From assembly GCA_902572075.1 (NCBI GenBank), contig CACGER010000007.1, positions 1 through 57,923 on the forward strand: DNA of 57,923 nt. Direction: 5' to 3'. Below, piece by piece: positions 28,423-38,574 of this stretch. Both the position numbers and the translations under genes were made by a program. The stretch comes from an uncultured Prochlorococcus sp. Its GTDB lineage: Bacteria; Cyanobacteriota; Cyanobacteriia; PCC-6307; Cyanobiaceae. Under the pieces are notes generated by a model. That model was not told the DNA's origin. It searched no databases and worked only from the letters and a program-made list of their open reading frames with translations. Position 1 is the stretch's first letter. The number at the start of each line of letters is the position of its first letter.

Positions 28423-29115
28423 ATGCAAGAGAAACCTTCATTTTCCGAGAAAATATTTAACCTCGATAATCAAGCAAATAAACTTGGAATGGGAGGTAAA
28501 TTATCACCGGATAGCGATGAAAGCTTATATAAAAAAAGAATGCAGCAAAGAAAAGATATACAAGCCGAAAGACTACAAATTAGAAAAACAAAAAAAGGAT
28601 TATTGATCGTTTTTACAGGAAATGGCAAGGGCAAGACAACTGCATCTTTAGGTATGGCTTTAAGGACGATAGGGCATGGCTATAAAGTAGCAATAATTCA
28701 ATTTATCAAAGGAGGCTGGACCACTGGAGAAGAAAAAGCACTTAAAAAATTATCTTCAAACATATCTTGGCATTCATTGGGAGAGGGATTTACTTGGGAA
28801 ACACAAGACAGAGTAAGAGATGAAAAATTAGTTCGAGAGGCGTGGCAACTAGCCAAACAATACATACAAAACGAATCTTATAAACTTATCATTCTTGATG
28901 AAATTAATATTGCGACAAAACTTGGTTATCTCGCACCTAAAGAAATAATCACTTTTTTAAAAAGCTTAAAAAATAGAAAAAATCATATTGTTTTAACTGG
29001 AAGGGGAGCATCTGATTCAATTATGAATTACGCTGATCTAGTTACAGAAATGAAACTAATAAGACATCCATTTAAAGAACAAGGGATAAAAGCACAAAAG
29101 TGTGTTGAATTTTAG
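28423..29115 (+). CDS. cobO: Cob(I)yrinic acid a,c-diamide adenosyltransferase
   Basis: Adds the 5'-deoxyadenosyl group to cobalt in cobalamin synthesis or salvage. Seen: 230 aa; polar N-terminal helix (residues 35-57), P-loop FTGNGKGKTTASLGMA (64-79), VAIIQFIKGGWTTGE, LIILDEINIA (Walker B), and VLTGRGA with ADLVTEM near the C-terminus, the CobO/BtuR pattern. The N-terminal helix is the CobA-type lid. It follows the recombinase by 33 bases on the same strand, then a 127-base gap to pyrH. Confidence 0.96.
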   Translation: MQEKPSFSEKIFNLDNQANKLGMGGKLSPDSDESLYKKRMQQRKDIQAERLQIRKTKKGLLIVFTGNGKGKTTASLGMALRTIGHGYKVAIIQFIKGGWTTGEEKALKKLSSNISWHSLGEGFTWETQDRVRDEKLVREAWQLAKQYIQNESYKLIILDEINIATKLGYLAPKEIITFLKSLKNRKNHIVLTGRGASDSIMNYADLVTEMKLIRHPFKEQGIKAQKCVEF

Positions 29116-29242
29116 TTGAGGTAAATTTTTTTTTAAATTTTCTTTAGGCAGGTTTAGAAATGTTTAAAGACGCAAGCAATATCAGAACAAAAAATATATT
29201 TGGCACATTTACTTGCTAAGGTCTTAAAAGTACAATTCTTGA

Positions 29243-29947
29243 ATGACTTACAAAAGAGTTCTCTTAAAACTTAGTGGTGAAGCACTAATGGGTGAAAAAC
29301 CTTATGGTATTGATCCTGCTATAGTCCAGTCAATTGCAGAGGATGTTTCAAAAGTAGTCGAAGATAATGTACAACTTGCAATAGTTGTTGGTGGTGGAAA
29401 CATTTTTAGGGGGCTTAAAGGATCTGCAGACGGAATGGATCGCGCGACTGCTGATTATGTAGGGATGCTAGCAACAGTAATGAACGCAATTTCACTTCAA
29501 GATGGTCTTGAGAGAGTAGGAGTTGCAACCAGAGTGCAAACAGCAATCGAAATGCAGGAAATTGCCGAACCTTACATCAGAAGAAGAGCCATGAGGCATC
29601 TAGAGAAAGGTAGAGTTGTAGTTTTCGGAGGTGGATGCGGAAATCCATTTTTTACAACTGATACTACGGCAGCTTTGAGGGCAGCAGAGATAAACGCTGA
29701 AGTTGTTATGAAAGCTACTAAAGTTGATGGAGTATACGATCGTGATCCTAATCAATTTAAAGATGCAAAAAAATATTCCTCTCTCAGTTATCAACAAGTT
29801 CTTAGTGATGAAATTGCAGTTATGGACAGTACTGCGATTGCACTTTGCAAAGATAATAATATCCCAATTATGGTTTTTGATATATTCAAAAAAGGTAACA
29901 TTTCTAAAGCTGTTACTGGTGAGCCAATAGGCTCTTTAATTAGTTAA
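29243..29947 (+). CDS. pyrH: UMP kinase
   Basis: Phosphorylates UMP to UDP in pyrimidine nucleotide synthesis; hexameric, of the amino-acid-kinase fold. Seen: 234 aa; [25 protein letters not shown], the [13 protein letters not shown] helix, [22 protein letters not shown] (variant of [12 protein letters not shown], with Cys for Thr), [13 protein letters not shown]. Followed after 21 bases by frr, the usual pyrH-frr pair. The ATG at 29243 has no strong SD sequence. Downstream genes read in the same direction, forming pyrH-frr-reductase. Confidence 0.98.
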   Translation: MTYKRVLLKLSGEALMGEKPYGIDPAIVQSIAEDVSKVVEDNVQLAIVVGGGNIFRGLKGSADGMDRATADYVGMLATVMNAISLQDGLERVGVATRVQTAIEMQEIAEPYIRRRAMRHLEKGRVVVFGGGCGNPFFTTDTTAALRAAEINAEVVMKATKVDGVYDRDPNQFKDAKKYSSLSYQQVLSDEIAVMDSTAIALCKDNNIPIMVFDIFKKGNISKAVTGEPIGSLIS

Positions 29948-29968
29948 AGATCATTTAATTTTTTAATT

Positions 29969-30517
29969 ATGAAAGAAAAAGAAATTCAAGAAAATATGAA
30001 TAAAAGTATTGAAGCTACTCAAAGAAACTTTAATACAATTAGAACAGGCAGAGCCAATGCTTCCTTGTTAGACAGAGTAAGTGTTGAGTACTATGGAGCA
30101 GAAACACCAATCAAATCGCTTGCCACTATAAGCACTGTTGATTCGCAAACAATTTCAATACAACCTTTTGATATTTCATGTTTACAAGCGATAGAGAAAT
30201 CTATTTCCATGAGTGATTTAGGTATTACTCCAAATAATGATGGGAAAGTAATAAGAATAAATGTTCCTCCTTTAACAGAAGAAAGAAGAAAAGAATTTTG
30301 TAAATTAGCCTCTAAATATGCGGAGGAGGGAAAAGTAGCTTTGAGAAATATCAGAAGAGATGCTGTTGATAAAGAAAAAAAAGACGAAAAAGATGGTCTT
30401 ATTTCTATTGACGAATCGAGAGATAATCAATCCGAAATTCAGAAAATTACTGATAAATATATAGCTTTAATAGAAACTAAATTGTCGGAGAAAGAGAAGG
30501 AAATTCTAAAAGTTTGA
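29969..30517 (+). CDS. frr: Ribosome recycling factor
   Basis: Splits post-termination ribosomes together with EF-G. Seen: 182 aa; starts [20 protein letters not shown], with the [13 protein letters not shown] helix, [32 protein letters not shown] and RNIRRDAVD, then the C-terminal long helix; all typical. The stop overlaps the TTG start of the next gene by three of its bases (TTGA), indicating coupling. Normal length. Confidence 0.98.
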   Translation: MKEKEIQENMNKSIEATQRNFNTIRTGRANASLLDRVSVEYYGAETPIKSLATISTVDSQTISIQPFDISCLQAIEKSISMSDLGITPNNDGKVIRINVPPLTEERRKEFCKLASKYAEEGKVALRNIRRDAVDKEKKDEKDGLISIDESRDNQSEIQKITDKYIALIETKLSEKEKEILKV

Positions 30518-31647
30518 TAGGATTTGACGTTGTAATAATTGGTGGAGGTTTATCAGGATCTTCCACGGCTCTTAACCTATCAAAGAAAGGATATTCAGTT
30601 TTAATTATTGAAAAAGAAAAATTCCAAGATTACAAACCATGTGCAGGTGGGATGGCATCTTCAATGCAAAGCTTTCTTCCTTTAAATATAGAAGATTGCA
30701 TAGAATCAAAAATTAAGAATGTTGAATTCAGATGGAAGGCTGCCGATAATGTAATTGCTGATTTGACTGGTGAATCGCCATTTTGGATTATTAAAAGAGA
30801 AAAACTGGATCAATTATTACTTAATGAATCCTTGAGTAATGGAGCTCAGATAATGAGATCATTATTGATAGAAAAAATCATAAAAAAAAATGATAAATGG
30901 GAAATTACTTGCGATAACAAAATAAAATATATTACAAAATTTCTTGTAATTGCAGATGGGTCCCAATCGAAATGGTCGAGTTATTTCAATTTAGGGCCAA
31001 GAAAACCGAAATTTGCAAACACAATCTCATTAAGATTGAAAGGGCTAGGTGAAATACCTAGAGATGCAGTTAGATTTGAGTTTGGATTTATAAAATATGG
31101 TTTTGCATGGGCATTCCCCCTAAGAGAAAGCTTAAATATTGGTTTAGGTACTTTTATAAATAATGGTCTCCTAGAAAATCAGGAAATAAATAAACAAGTA
31201 ATCAGAAGCTTCGGTTTTGATGATTTTCCTCATAAAATTATTAGTAAGAAACTGAGAATATGGAATGGTTTCCACTCAATCAATGGTGAAAAAGTTCTAG
31301 CGGTTGGAGATGCAGCATCTCTATGTGATCCATTCTTAGCTGAAGGAATTAGACCATCTTTAATAAGCAGTTTTTATGCTGCAGAATGTATAGATAAATG
31401 CCTATCAGGAAAAGAGGACAATTTAAATCTTTATACGAAAAAAATTAACAACATTTGGGGGAAATCTATGGCTTGGGGGAGGAGAATAGCCCAGATATTC
31501 TATAGATTTCCCAGAACTGGATATCAATTGGGTGTCAAAAGAAAAACAGCACCTAAACGTATTGCTCAAATATTATCAGGAGAAATGAGTTATGAAGATA
31601 TTGCAAAAAGAGTTATCAGGAGACTTTTAACAAAAAGTGAGTCTTAA
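30514..31647 (+). CDS. Geranylgeranyl reductase family FAD-dependent oxidoreductase
   Basis: FAD enzyme of the ChlP/digeranylgeranylglycerophospholipid reductase family. Seen: 377 aa; N-terminal Rossmann motif [20 protein letters not shown], substrate-side CAGGMASSM (family CGGG-type), [10 protein letters not shown], and the second FAD motif [18 protein letters not shown]. It is short of the C-terminal part of ChlP, so it is more likely a paralogue than chlP itself; the substrate could be an isoprenoid quinone, phytyl precursor or lipid. The start is TTG, overlapping the frr stop. Confidence 0.85.
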   Translation: MIGFDVVIIGGGLSGSSTALNLSKKGYSVLIIEKEKFQDYKPCAGGMASSMQSFLPLNIEDCIESKIKNVEFRWKAADNVIADLTGESPFWIIKREKLDQLLLNESLSNGAQIMRSLLIEKIIKKNDKWEITCDNKIKYITKFLVIADGSQSKWSSYFNLGPRKPKFANTISLRLKGLGEIPRDAVRFEFGFIKYGFAWAFPLRESLNIGLGTFINNGLLENQEINKQVIRSFGFDDFPHKIISKKLRIWNGFHSINGEKVLAVGDAASLCDPFLAEGIRPSLISSFYAAECIDKCLSGKEDNLNLYTKKINNIWGKSMAWGRRIAQIFYRFPRTGYQLGVKRKTAPKRIAQILSGEMSYEDIAKRVIRRLLTKSES

Positions 31648-31671
31648 TTCTTATTCAATTCAAACTTAAAT

Positions 31672-32673
31672 TTAGTTAGCAGAAATCAATTTATGATTTT
31701 TAATTTCTGAATATCTGTTAAGTAGCAGCTCTTCCAATTCTTCTATAGCCTTACTGAATCCAGTGATACCTTCACTAAGCTTTTCACTTGCCATTTGATC
31801 TTCTAACATGCTTAATCTGAAATCTTTTTCTTCAAATTCGTAGTCAATAGGATGATTTATTTGGGTACTTACATCTAATTTTCTAACTAACTCTCCTTTT
31901 TCTTTTTTCAGTTCCTCAAGAAATTTTGGTGCAATTGTCAAAAGATCGCAACCTGCTAATTCTTTTATTTCATCAAGATTTCTAAAACTCGCTCCCATTA
32001 CTTCTGTCTTGAATCCCTTTTCTTTAAAGTACTTATATATTTGTGTAACAGAAATAACACCCGGGTCTTCCGCACCAACAAAACTAGTTTTGCCAGTTTT
32101 TACTTTATGCCAATCCAATATACGGCCAACGAAAGGAGAAATTAGAGTTATCTTTGCATTGGCACAAGTTACCGCTTGGCAGAAGTTAAAAAGTAAAGTT
32201 AAGTTGCACTTAATACCCTCTTTTTCTAAAATTTCAGCTGCCTTAATTCCCTCCCAAGTTGCAGCAATCTTAATCAAAATTCTTTCCTTTTCAATTCCAA
32301 AATTTTTATAAAGATTGATCAATTTTCTCGCTTTTTCTACCGTAGCTTCGGTGTCAAAGCTCAGTCTTGCGTCAACTTCTGTAGATACGCGCCCTGAAAT
32401 AATTTTCAATATTTCTTTTCCAAAAAATACTGAAACTTGATCAACTGTTTCTTTAATTATTTCAATTTGGGAGAATCCTTGCGGCAATGAATTTTCTGAA
32501 CTTTCTAAAGCTTTATCAATTAATTTTACATAATCAGGATTCTTAGCCGCAGCAAGTATCAGCGATGGATTCGTGGTGGCATCTCTTGGTTGGAATTTTT
32601 TTATTGAATCTAAATCTCCAGTATCGGCAACAACAACGGTCATTGAGGACAATTGTTCTAAAATTGATTTCAT
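31672..32673 (-). CDS. tal: Transaldolase
   Basis: Transfers dihydroxyacetone units in the pentose phosphate pathway; in Prochlorococcus it works with phage- and host-side NADPH production at night. Seen (numbering from the ATG at 32673, 333 aa): DATTNPSLI (31-39), [18 protein letters not shown] with the Schiff-base Lys135, and [17 protein letters not shown] followed by SPFVGRI. The open frame has 17 more codons upstream (to 32724); the ATG at 32673 gives the family's usual beginning [12 protein letters not shown]. It converges with the reductase gene, 24 bases between stops. Confidence 0.97.
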   Translation of the reverse strand: MKSILEQLSSMTVVVADTGDLDSIKKFQPRDATTNPSLILAAAKNPDYVKLIDKALESSENSLPQGFSQIEIIKETVDQVSVFFGKEILKIISGRVSTEVDARLSFDTEATVEKARKLINLYKNFGIEKERILIKIAATWEGIKAAEILEKEGIKCNLTLLFNFCQAVTCANAKITLISPFVGRILDWHKVKTGKTSFVGAEDPGVISVTQIYKYFKEKGFKTEVMGASFRNLDEIKELAGCDLLTIAPKFLEELKKEKGELVRKLDVSTQINHPIDYEFEEKDFRLSMLEDQMASEKLSEGITGFSKAIEELEELLLNRYSEIKNHKLISAN

Positions 32674-32761
32674 GTATAGATAGTCATATATATACAAACT
32701 AGCTTTAATTCCTAATGAAATCATCAGTTAGTGAATTAAATATTTATAAAATTGGAAAATT

Positions 32762-34513
32762 TTAGGGTTTTTTAACAATCATTCCATGATCTTTAATCTT
32801 AGGAGGTATTTTTTCAATTACTATCAAAGTCTCGATAATTTCTTTCGCAACTGGTACTGCAACAGTTGAACCATATGCATATGATTTAGATGGCTCATCA
32901 ACGACTACAAGGACCGCATATTTTGGATCATTAACTGGTAAGGTTGCGACAAAACTACAAACTTTTTTGCTTGTATACGAACCATTTAAGGCTTTTTGAG
33001 AAGTGCCCGTTTTCCCCGCTATCCTATAACCTTCGATTTTTACTCCAGATCCACTTCCTTTATCGACTGCGCTCTCCATCCATTCAAGAACAGTTTTAGT
33101 AACTTCGCGTGAAAAAAATTGTTTTTTTGGATTTTTATTAAATCTTTCTTTGAAAGTTGAGGTCACATGAGGAGTCACTTCAAAACCCCCATTTGCAAGA
33201 GCCGCATGAAGTTGAACCAATTTAAGTGGCGAGATTGAGAAACCTTTACCAAAAGAAGTGACAGCAGGCTCAATTGATTGATTTACAAATAAATCTTTTC
33301 TCTTAAGTTGGCCAGCAGTTGATTCAAATAAATCAGTCTCTAAATTTTTATTTATACCTAAATTTTTTAGCCAATCCCAATAAATTGCGGGGTCTAAATT
33401 TTGCATTATTTTTACCATCCCAACATTACTTGAAACCTGCAAAACTTTTGGATAGTCAATGTATCCATTACCTTTTTTATCCCAATTAGAAAGTGTCCAT
33501 CCTCCAACATTAATCTTTCCAATATCTTCAACTACTCCATCTTTCTGGATGACTTTTTCTTCTAACGCTAAGGCAAGATTAATAGGTTTAAAAGTTGAGC
33601 CAGGCTCAAATAAATCTTGAGAATACCACCCCCTAAAGAGTTCAGAATCATACTGCCAAAATCTATTTGGATCATATGATGGGACTGTAACCAAAGAGAG
33701 AATCCGACCATCATTAACATCCATAACTATTGCGAATCCCTTCTTTGCTTTCCATTTGCTTATTTGCTTTGATAATGCCTTGTATGAAGCTTTCTGTAAT
33801 CTTGAATCTATAGTTAAGCCTAAACTTTTGTAATCAGAAATAAAATCACCTGGTGCTGAATTATCTGGTAGAGGAGTTCCATCTCCTCCTCTTTTTATTA
33901 AATTACTTTTATTAAAAACTTTAATTTGATTATCTAAATGTAGTTCTAAACCTGCTGAAGCTACATTCTCATCATTAACAAAACCGACAAGATTTGAGTA
34001 AAGTTCCCTTTGTGGATAATATCTCTGCGAATATTTAAACAAATCAATTCCGCTTATTTGAAGGTTTTTAATCTCCTCTGCCTGTTCTTCTGCAATTTTA
34101 TCCAAAAGTTTGATACCACTCATTTTATTATTAAATTGCCTCAAGAGTATTTCATCATTAATACCCAAGATAGGTGACAATTTTTCTATAACTTCTTCAA
34201 TACTGCGAACTCTGTTAATTGAATCACCAGGAAAATTAAAATATTTTGGATGGGCCCATAATTTATAGAGCGGTTTATCGTAAGCAATTACTCTATTATT
34301 TCTATCAACGATTGATCTCCTTTTGTTTAAGGAGTTAGTTTTAGAAGATTGTATTAATCTTGCTTTCCTTTGCAAATCAGAGGCGTTAAAGACTTGCAAT
34401 TTAACTAACCTACCAAACAAACAAAAAATTAATAGTAAGCTAAAAATATAGAGAAATTTAAATCTTCTTTGATCAAGAGGTATTAATCTAACAATTTTTT
34501 TGTATTTTTTCAT
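32762..34513 (-). CDS. ftsI: Septal peptidoglycan transpeptidase (FtsI/PBP3-type)
   Basis: Class B penicillin-binding protein that cross-links septal peptidoglycan. Seen (numbering from the ATG at 34513): one N-terminal membrane helix (about 20-38), the PBP dimer region about 60-200, and the transpeptidase motifs S306-T-F-K309, S361-S-N363 and K501-T-G-T504, in correct order and spacing; 583 aa, normal. Its ATG overlaps the previous gene's stop (TGATG), so translation is coupled to the small membrane protein upstream, which looks like FtsL. It is 89 bases from the tal start. Confidence 0.96.
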   Translation of the reverse strand: MKKYKKIVRLIPLDQRRFKFLYIFSLLLIFCLFGRLVKLQVFNASDLQRKARLIQSSKTNSLNKRRSIVDRNNRVIAYDKPLYKLWAHPKYFNFPGDSINRVRSIEEVIEKLSPILGINDEILLRQFNNKMSGIKLLDKIAEEQAEEIKNLQISGIDLFKYSQRYYPQRELYSNLVGFVNDENVASAGLELHLDNQIKVFNKSNLIKRGGDGTPLPDNSAPGDFISDYKSLGLTIDSRLQKASYKALSKQISKWKAKKGFAIVMDVNDGRILSLVTVPSYDPNRFWQYDSELFRGWYSQDLFEPGSTFKPINLALALEEKVIQKDGVVEDIGKINVGGWTLSNWDKKGNGYIDYPKVLQVSSNVGMVKIMQNLDPAIYWDWLKNLGINKNLETDLFESTAGQLKRKDLFVNQSIEPAVTSFGKGFSISPLKLVQLHAALANGGFEVTPHVTSTFKERFNKNPKKQFFSREVTKTVLEWMESAVDKGSGSGVKIEGYRIAGKTGTSQKALNGSYTSKKVCSFVATLPVNDPKYAVLVVVDEPSKSYAYGSTVAVPVAKEIIETLIVIEKIPPKIKDHGMIVKKP

Positions 34514-34941
34514 CAATATCCCCTTTGATATTTGCTATCACTAAAACCTTCAATGAAGGTATTTAAATTTTTCTTAAATGTACTTTCTTTGTTTTCAGTA
34601 AGTTTATCTATATAAATTAAATCTTCAGGTTTGGTTTTTCTATAAATGTTGAGAGACTCAAGTTCTCTAATATAAAATTCCTCAATTTTAGAAATATAAT
34701 CAATGAGATTATTATTGACAGCTCTTGTTTTTGATAAGATTTTATATGTATTTGACCATTTCCTTTGGCTATCAAAAGATAAGAAAAATAAGGTAAAAAT
34801 TAATACCAATAGAGAGATATTAATGGTGTCGAAAATTTGATGTACTAATTTGATATTAATTATGGATATTTTTTCGGAATCTTTTTTACCTTCATATGGA
34901 ACTTTTTTTTTTAAATTAAGTTGATTCCCATAAGGTTTCAT
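34513..34941 (-). CDS. Small single-helix membrane protein before ftsI, candidate FtsL
   Basis: 142 aa from the ATG at 34941 (a TTG precedes it by one codon). Seen: a cytosolic N-terminus rich in Lys, one membrane helix about 41-56 (ISLLVLIFTLFFLSF), then a helical, charged region of about 60 residues (YKILSKTRAVNNNLIDYISKIEEFYIREL) and a KPEDLIYIDKL segment near the end. This is the topology and size of FtsL (short cytosolic tail, one helix, periplasmic coiled coil), and it is translationally coupled to ftsI. Known: FtsL usually precedes ftsI in division clusters and is too divergent to find by plain similarity. Name not assigned. Confidence 0.65.
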   Translation of the reverse strand: MKPYGNQLNLKKKVPYEGKKDSEKISIINIKLVHQIFDTINISLLVLIFTLFFLSFDSQRKWSNTYKILSKTRAVNNNLIDYISKIEEFYIRELESLNIYRKTKPEDLIYIDKLTENKESTFKKNLNTFIEGFSDSKYQRGY

Positions 34942-35025
34942 CAATGATTTATTTTTAAATGAAAGAAGTATTACTAATTAAATAAACATCTTTTTGTGTG
35001 ATTCGCAAGTAAAAAATTAAATTCT

Positions 35026-36387
35026 TTATGTCCTCAATAAGAACAAATTTAAGAAGGTTAATCCATTCCATAAAGCATGCATAATCACTGCAGAGAACAA
35101 ACTCCCTGAAGCAATTCTTGTGATTCCTAATCCAATTCCTAGAACAAATAATGGCGGCATTTCTCCCAAACTTAAATGGGCTAACGCAAAGATAAAGGCT
35201 GAAACTATTATACCCGAAATTACTCCAAAATTTTTTGAGAGAGTTGGTAGTAAAATACCGCGAAATATAATCTCCTCAAATAGAGGAGCTAGTAGAGTTG
35301 TGGTTACAAATAATAGAAAAAATGATAAGTAATTATTATTATTAAGAACAATTTCCAGCAAAGGGTTACTACCATTTTGATTATCGATCAGACTATTCAT
35401 AATTAGAGAGATCAATAAAACAAAAGGAACAATTGTTAACCAACCTTTAATACCCTGAATAATTGCATATTTTATGGGCAAGAAATTGAACTGTAAATAA
35501 TCCTTTTTAAAAGTAAATTCACCATTCAAAGATTTTATTTGATAATAAACTATCCCTAATGGAGGAATAGCCATAAAAAGATATCCAAAGAAAATTTTTA
35601 AAGATTGAGACAATTCATTAGAGATATTTTTAGAGAAAAGTTCAACCAAGCTGATGGAAAACAAAGGTGATACCACTTCTCCTAAAACAACAAAACCACC
35701 TGCAATTAATAAAACCATATCTATTAATTCTAAATCTAAGTATTTAATTTCTTTCCAACCAAACTTTTTCATAGATATGGTTGTCCATAATATTTTTAAA
35801 GCCAGAATAGAGCCAATAAGTATTGTTAAAAGTGGTATTAGTCTTATGGCTAATATCTTTAAAAACATTTTGCTTGAAAATGATTTTGTTATTAATGCAC
35901 TATCGTCAAAATCAAATTTCCGGCTTAAAAGGTGATATAAAAATCTATCACCTTTAAATAAATCAAATTTATCAGAACTCGGTTTATATGAATAATTATT
36001 AGATTTTTTTTCTATCTCATCAATGAGAAATTTAAAGTTTTTATTTTCAAAATCTTTGGATATATTTTTATATATTACAGGATCATTTGATTCTGAAGTA
36101 ACTATTAGAATTAATTTATTTCTATCTGTTAGCTCTTCAAATGAGAAATCAGAGAGTGATTTATTTATTTGATCAACAGGATCATTAATGATAAAAAATT
36201 TTTTAAGATTTACGGGTATTGATTGAAGAGATAATTCAGCAATTTCTTGCTCTTTTTGACTAATATCAAATGTGACAGAAGGTCTATTTAAACTATCTCT
36301 TAAGCCTTGTTGCCATACAAAAAAAGTTATTACTATAGAAATAAAAGCTAAAGTGAGTTTTGACTTAGAAATATTTTTAAAGATCAT
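35026..36387 (-). CDS. CPBP family intramembrane metalloprotease
   Basis: CAAX/bacteriocin-processing-type (Abi) membrane protease. Seen: 453 aa; N-terminal membrane anchor (LAFISIVITFFVWQQ), about 130 residues of soluble, likely periplasmic or lumenal sequence, then seven or eight membrane helices. Conserved motifs occur late: LAPLFEEIIFRGILLPTL (EExxxR), FALAHLSLGE (HxxxE-like) and AVIMHALWN (HxxxN/D). All catalytic Glu/His/Arg residues are kept. The substrate is unknown; homologues in cyanobacteria and chloroplasts (SCO4-type) affect photoprotection. Standalone with its own start ATG. Confidence 0.93.
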   Translation of the reverse strand: MIFKNISKSKLTLAFISIVITFFVWQQGLRDSLNRPSVTFDISQKEQEIAELSLQSIPVNLKKFFIINDPVDQINKSLSDFSFEELTDRNKLILIVTSESNDPVIYKNISKDFENKNFKFLIDEIEKKSNNYSYKPSSDKFDLFKGDRFLYHLLSRKFDFDDSALITKSFSSKMFLKILAIRLIPLLTILIGSILALKILWTTISMKKFGWKEIKYLDLELIDMVLLIAGGFVVLGEVVSPLFSISLVELFSKNISNELSQSLKIFFGYLFMAIPPLGIVYYQIKSLNGEFTFKKDYLQFNFLPIKYAIIQGIKGWLTIVPFVLLISLIMNSLIDNQNGSNPLLEIVLNNNNYLSFFLLFVTTTLLAPLFEEIIFRGILLPTLSKNFGVISGIIVSAFIFALAHLSLGEMPPLFVLGIGLGITRIASGSLFSAVIMHALWNGLTFLNLFLLRT

Positions 36388-36503
36388 AAATAAATTATAT
36401 TATTGAAAACTATACTTAGTTATCATTGAAGTTCCTTATATTTTGTATCTATTTTAATCACGCCATGAGATGATTAAATTATCTTAATCTTCAAATTTAT
36501 ATA

Positions 36504-37832
36504 ATGGCTATACGATTAGTTTTAGTTAGGCATGGACTAAGCAGTTTCAATGCAAAAGGATTAATTCAAGGAAGAACAGACGATTCATTCTTAACTGATG
36601 AAGGATACGAACAAGCCCGAAAAGCAGGAAACGCATTATCAAAAATAAACTTCGATAAAATCTATTCCTCTCCACTTTTGAGAGCGGCAGAGACTGCAAA
36701 AACAATTAAAAAGACCTTCAATAAAGAACAAGATATTTTATTCGATGATAATTTGCTAGAGGTAGATCTTAGTGTATGGTCGGGTCTAAAAATTGATGAA
36801 ATAAAAAAGAAATTTCCAGAAATTTACCCTATATGGAAAAGTGATCCAGAAAATCTAATCTTAAAAAGAAAAGACAATAAAACTTATAAACCAATCCAAG
36901 AGTTATTTTTTCAAGCAACAAATTTTGTAGAAGATATTTTAAAAATTTATCTAGATAAAGATGATGCAAATATTTTAGTAGTGGGACATAATGCGATTCT
37001 CAGATGTTTAATCCTCTCGTTATTAGGAAAGCCTAAGCAAGGTTTTAGGAAAATAAGATTAGAAAATGCCTCTTTATCAATACTCAATATTTCAAGGGAT
37101 GATAACTCTTATAAGACCCAAATTGAATGCTTGAATCAAACTTCCCATCTGAATAAAAATATTCCGAATCAAATTGGAGATTCCAGAATATTTCTGATAA
37201 GGCATGGTGAAACCAACTGGAACAAAGAAGGTAGATTTCAAGGCCAAATTGATATTCCTTTAAATGAAAACGGTAAAGACCAAGCTAGAAAGACTTTTGA
37301 ATATTTGAGAAATATTTCTTTTAATAAGGCATTTTCAAGTTCAATGGGAAGACCTTATGAGACTGCACAAATAATCCTTCAAAATAGAAAAGATTTAAAA
37401 ATAGAAAGAATAGATTCACTTATAGAAATTAGTCATGGATTATGGGAGGGTAAACTGGAAGCAGAAATCAGAGAACAGTGGCCCGTTTTATTAAAAAATT
37501 GGCATGATAAACCTGAAGAAGTAATAATGCCTGAAGGTGAATCTATAAAAGATGTATCAGAAAGGTCCGTAGAAGCTTTTGACAAGATTTGTTTATCTCA
37601 AAAGGATAATGATCTTAGCCTTCTGGTTGCTCATGATGCAGTCAATAAAACTCTAATTTGCAAAATCCTTGGGATTAATTATTCAAATATTTGGATGATA
37701 AAACAGGGAAATGGCGGCATAACTATAATTGACCTTTTTAATGATCCCAATAGAGCCCCTGTGATTAGCGCTCTTAACATCACAACACACCTAGGGGGAA
37801 TACTTGATTCAACTGCTTCAGGAGCACTTTAA
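36504..37832 (+). CDS. Double-domain histidine phosphatase/phosphoglycerate mutase
   Basis: Two fused histidine-phosphatase domains. Seen: 442 aa; domain 1 (about 1-200) begins LVLVRHGLSSFNAKG and has a GHNAILRC second-His motif; domain 2 (about 228-440) begins FLIRHGETNWNKEG with GQIDIPLNENG and AHDAVNKTL. Both domains keep the RHG and second His, so both could be active. Domain 1 lacks the usual E-T after RHG. Cyanobacterial homologues are annotated as dPGM, but the double form may be a sugar-phosphate or other phosphatase; the exact substrate cannot be told. It is divergent from the CPBP gene with 116 bases between. Confidence 0.9.
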   Translation: MAIRLVLVRHGLSSFNAKGLIQGRTDDSFLTDEGYEQARKAGNALSKINFDKIYSSPLLRAAETAKTIKKTFNKEQDILFDDNLLEVDLSVWSGLKIDEIKKKFPEIYPIWKSDPENLILKRKDNKTYKPIQELFFQATNFVEDILKIYLDKDDANILVVGHNAILRCLILSLLGKPKQGFRKIRLENASLSILNISRDDNSYKTQIECLNQTSHLNKNIPNQIGDSRIFLIRHGETNWNKEGRFQGQIDIPLNENGKDQARKTFEYLRNISFNKAFSSSMGRPYETAQIILQNRKDLKIERIDSLIEISHGLWEGKLEAEIREQWPVLLKNWHDKPEEVIMPEGESIKDVSERSVEAFDKICLSQKDNDLSLLVAHDAVNKTLICKILGINYSNIWMIKQGNGGITIIDLFNDPNRAPVISALNITTHLGGILDSTASGAL

Positions 37833-37885
37833 AATAACCCTTTTTAAAAATTTATTTTGATGAAGTCAGAGTCAGAAAAATTGCT

Positions 37886-38545
37886 TTATTCACTGAAAAA
37901 GCCAACTTGACTAAGAGGCCAAAATCTGAAATATGCTTTACCAATTATCTCTTTTTTATGAAGAAATTTACTTCCAGGCCAATATCTTCCATCCCAGCTA
38001 TTTGCCCTATTATCACCTAAAACTAAAAAATGATCTTCTGGCACTTTTATATTTTCAAATTCACCACATTTATTAAAGAGGGATAATGAGCACTTATAAG
38101 AAACATAGGGTTCAGGAATTAATTTATTATTTATTATTAATTCACCATTAGAGTTTACACTTACAATTTCTCCTGGAATTGCTACCACTCTTTTAATATA
38201 AGCATCACAAGCTTGATCCCTCAAACCAGGAACAAACGACATTGGAGGAAAACTCATAAAAAAACAATCTCTTTTTTTTGGTAAAGGCTTAGATCTTGAT
38301 GAAATTAATTTTTTGTCAAACGAGTAAGGTGAGTTAAAAACAACAATATCTCCTCTTTTTGGTAAAGAATTTCTTAGCGAAAATTTTTCAATAATTAACC
38401 TATCATTTATTTGTAATTCTGGGAGCATTGAACCAGAAGGGATATAACGTGGTTCTGCAAAAAATGATCTACAAGAAGAAACAAAAAAAGTTAATAGAAT
38501 TAGTAGACCCCATTCTTTTAAAAAACTTTTTATGAAACTAGTCAT
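37886..38545 (-). CDS. lepB: Signal peptidase I
   Basis: Cleaves signal peptides on the outer face of the inner or thylakoid membrane. Seen: 219 aa; one N-terminal membrane helix (about 12-26), PSGSM (36-40) with the nucleophile Ser39, RLIIEKF, RGDIVVFNSP, AYIKRVVAIPGE with the general-base Lys118, and GDNRANSWDGRYW near the C-terminus. Complete and single-copy here. The nearest gene on the strand is the ArsC-like one, 29 bases upstream, so the two may be co-transcribed. Confidence 0.97.
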   Translation of the reverse strand: MTSFIKSFLKEWGLLILLTFFVSSCRSFFAEPRYIPSGSMLPELQINDRLIIEKFSLRNSLPKRGDIVVFNSPYSFDKKLISSRSKPLPKKRDCFFMSFPPMSFVPGLRDQACDAYIKRVVAIPGEIVSVNSNGELIINNKLIPEPYVSYKCSLSLFNKCGEFENIKVPEDHFLVLGDNRANSWDGRYWPGSKFLHKKEIIGKAYFRFWPLSQVGFFSE

Positions 38546-38574
38546 AGGATTAATAAAATCTTGATTTTCTAAAC

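Noticed and set aside
29160..29219. 19-codon open frame before pyrH
   Set aside because: Too short, no known small-protein pattern; likely part of the pyrH leader.
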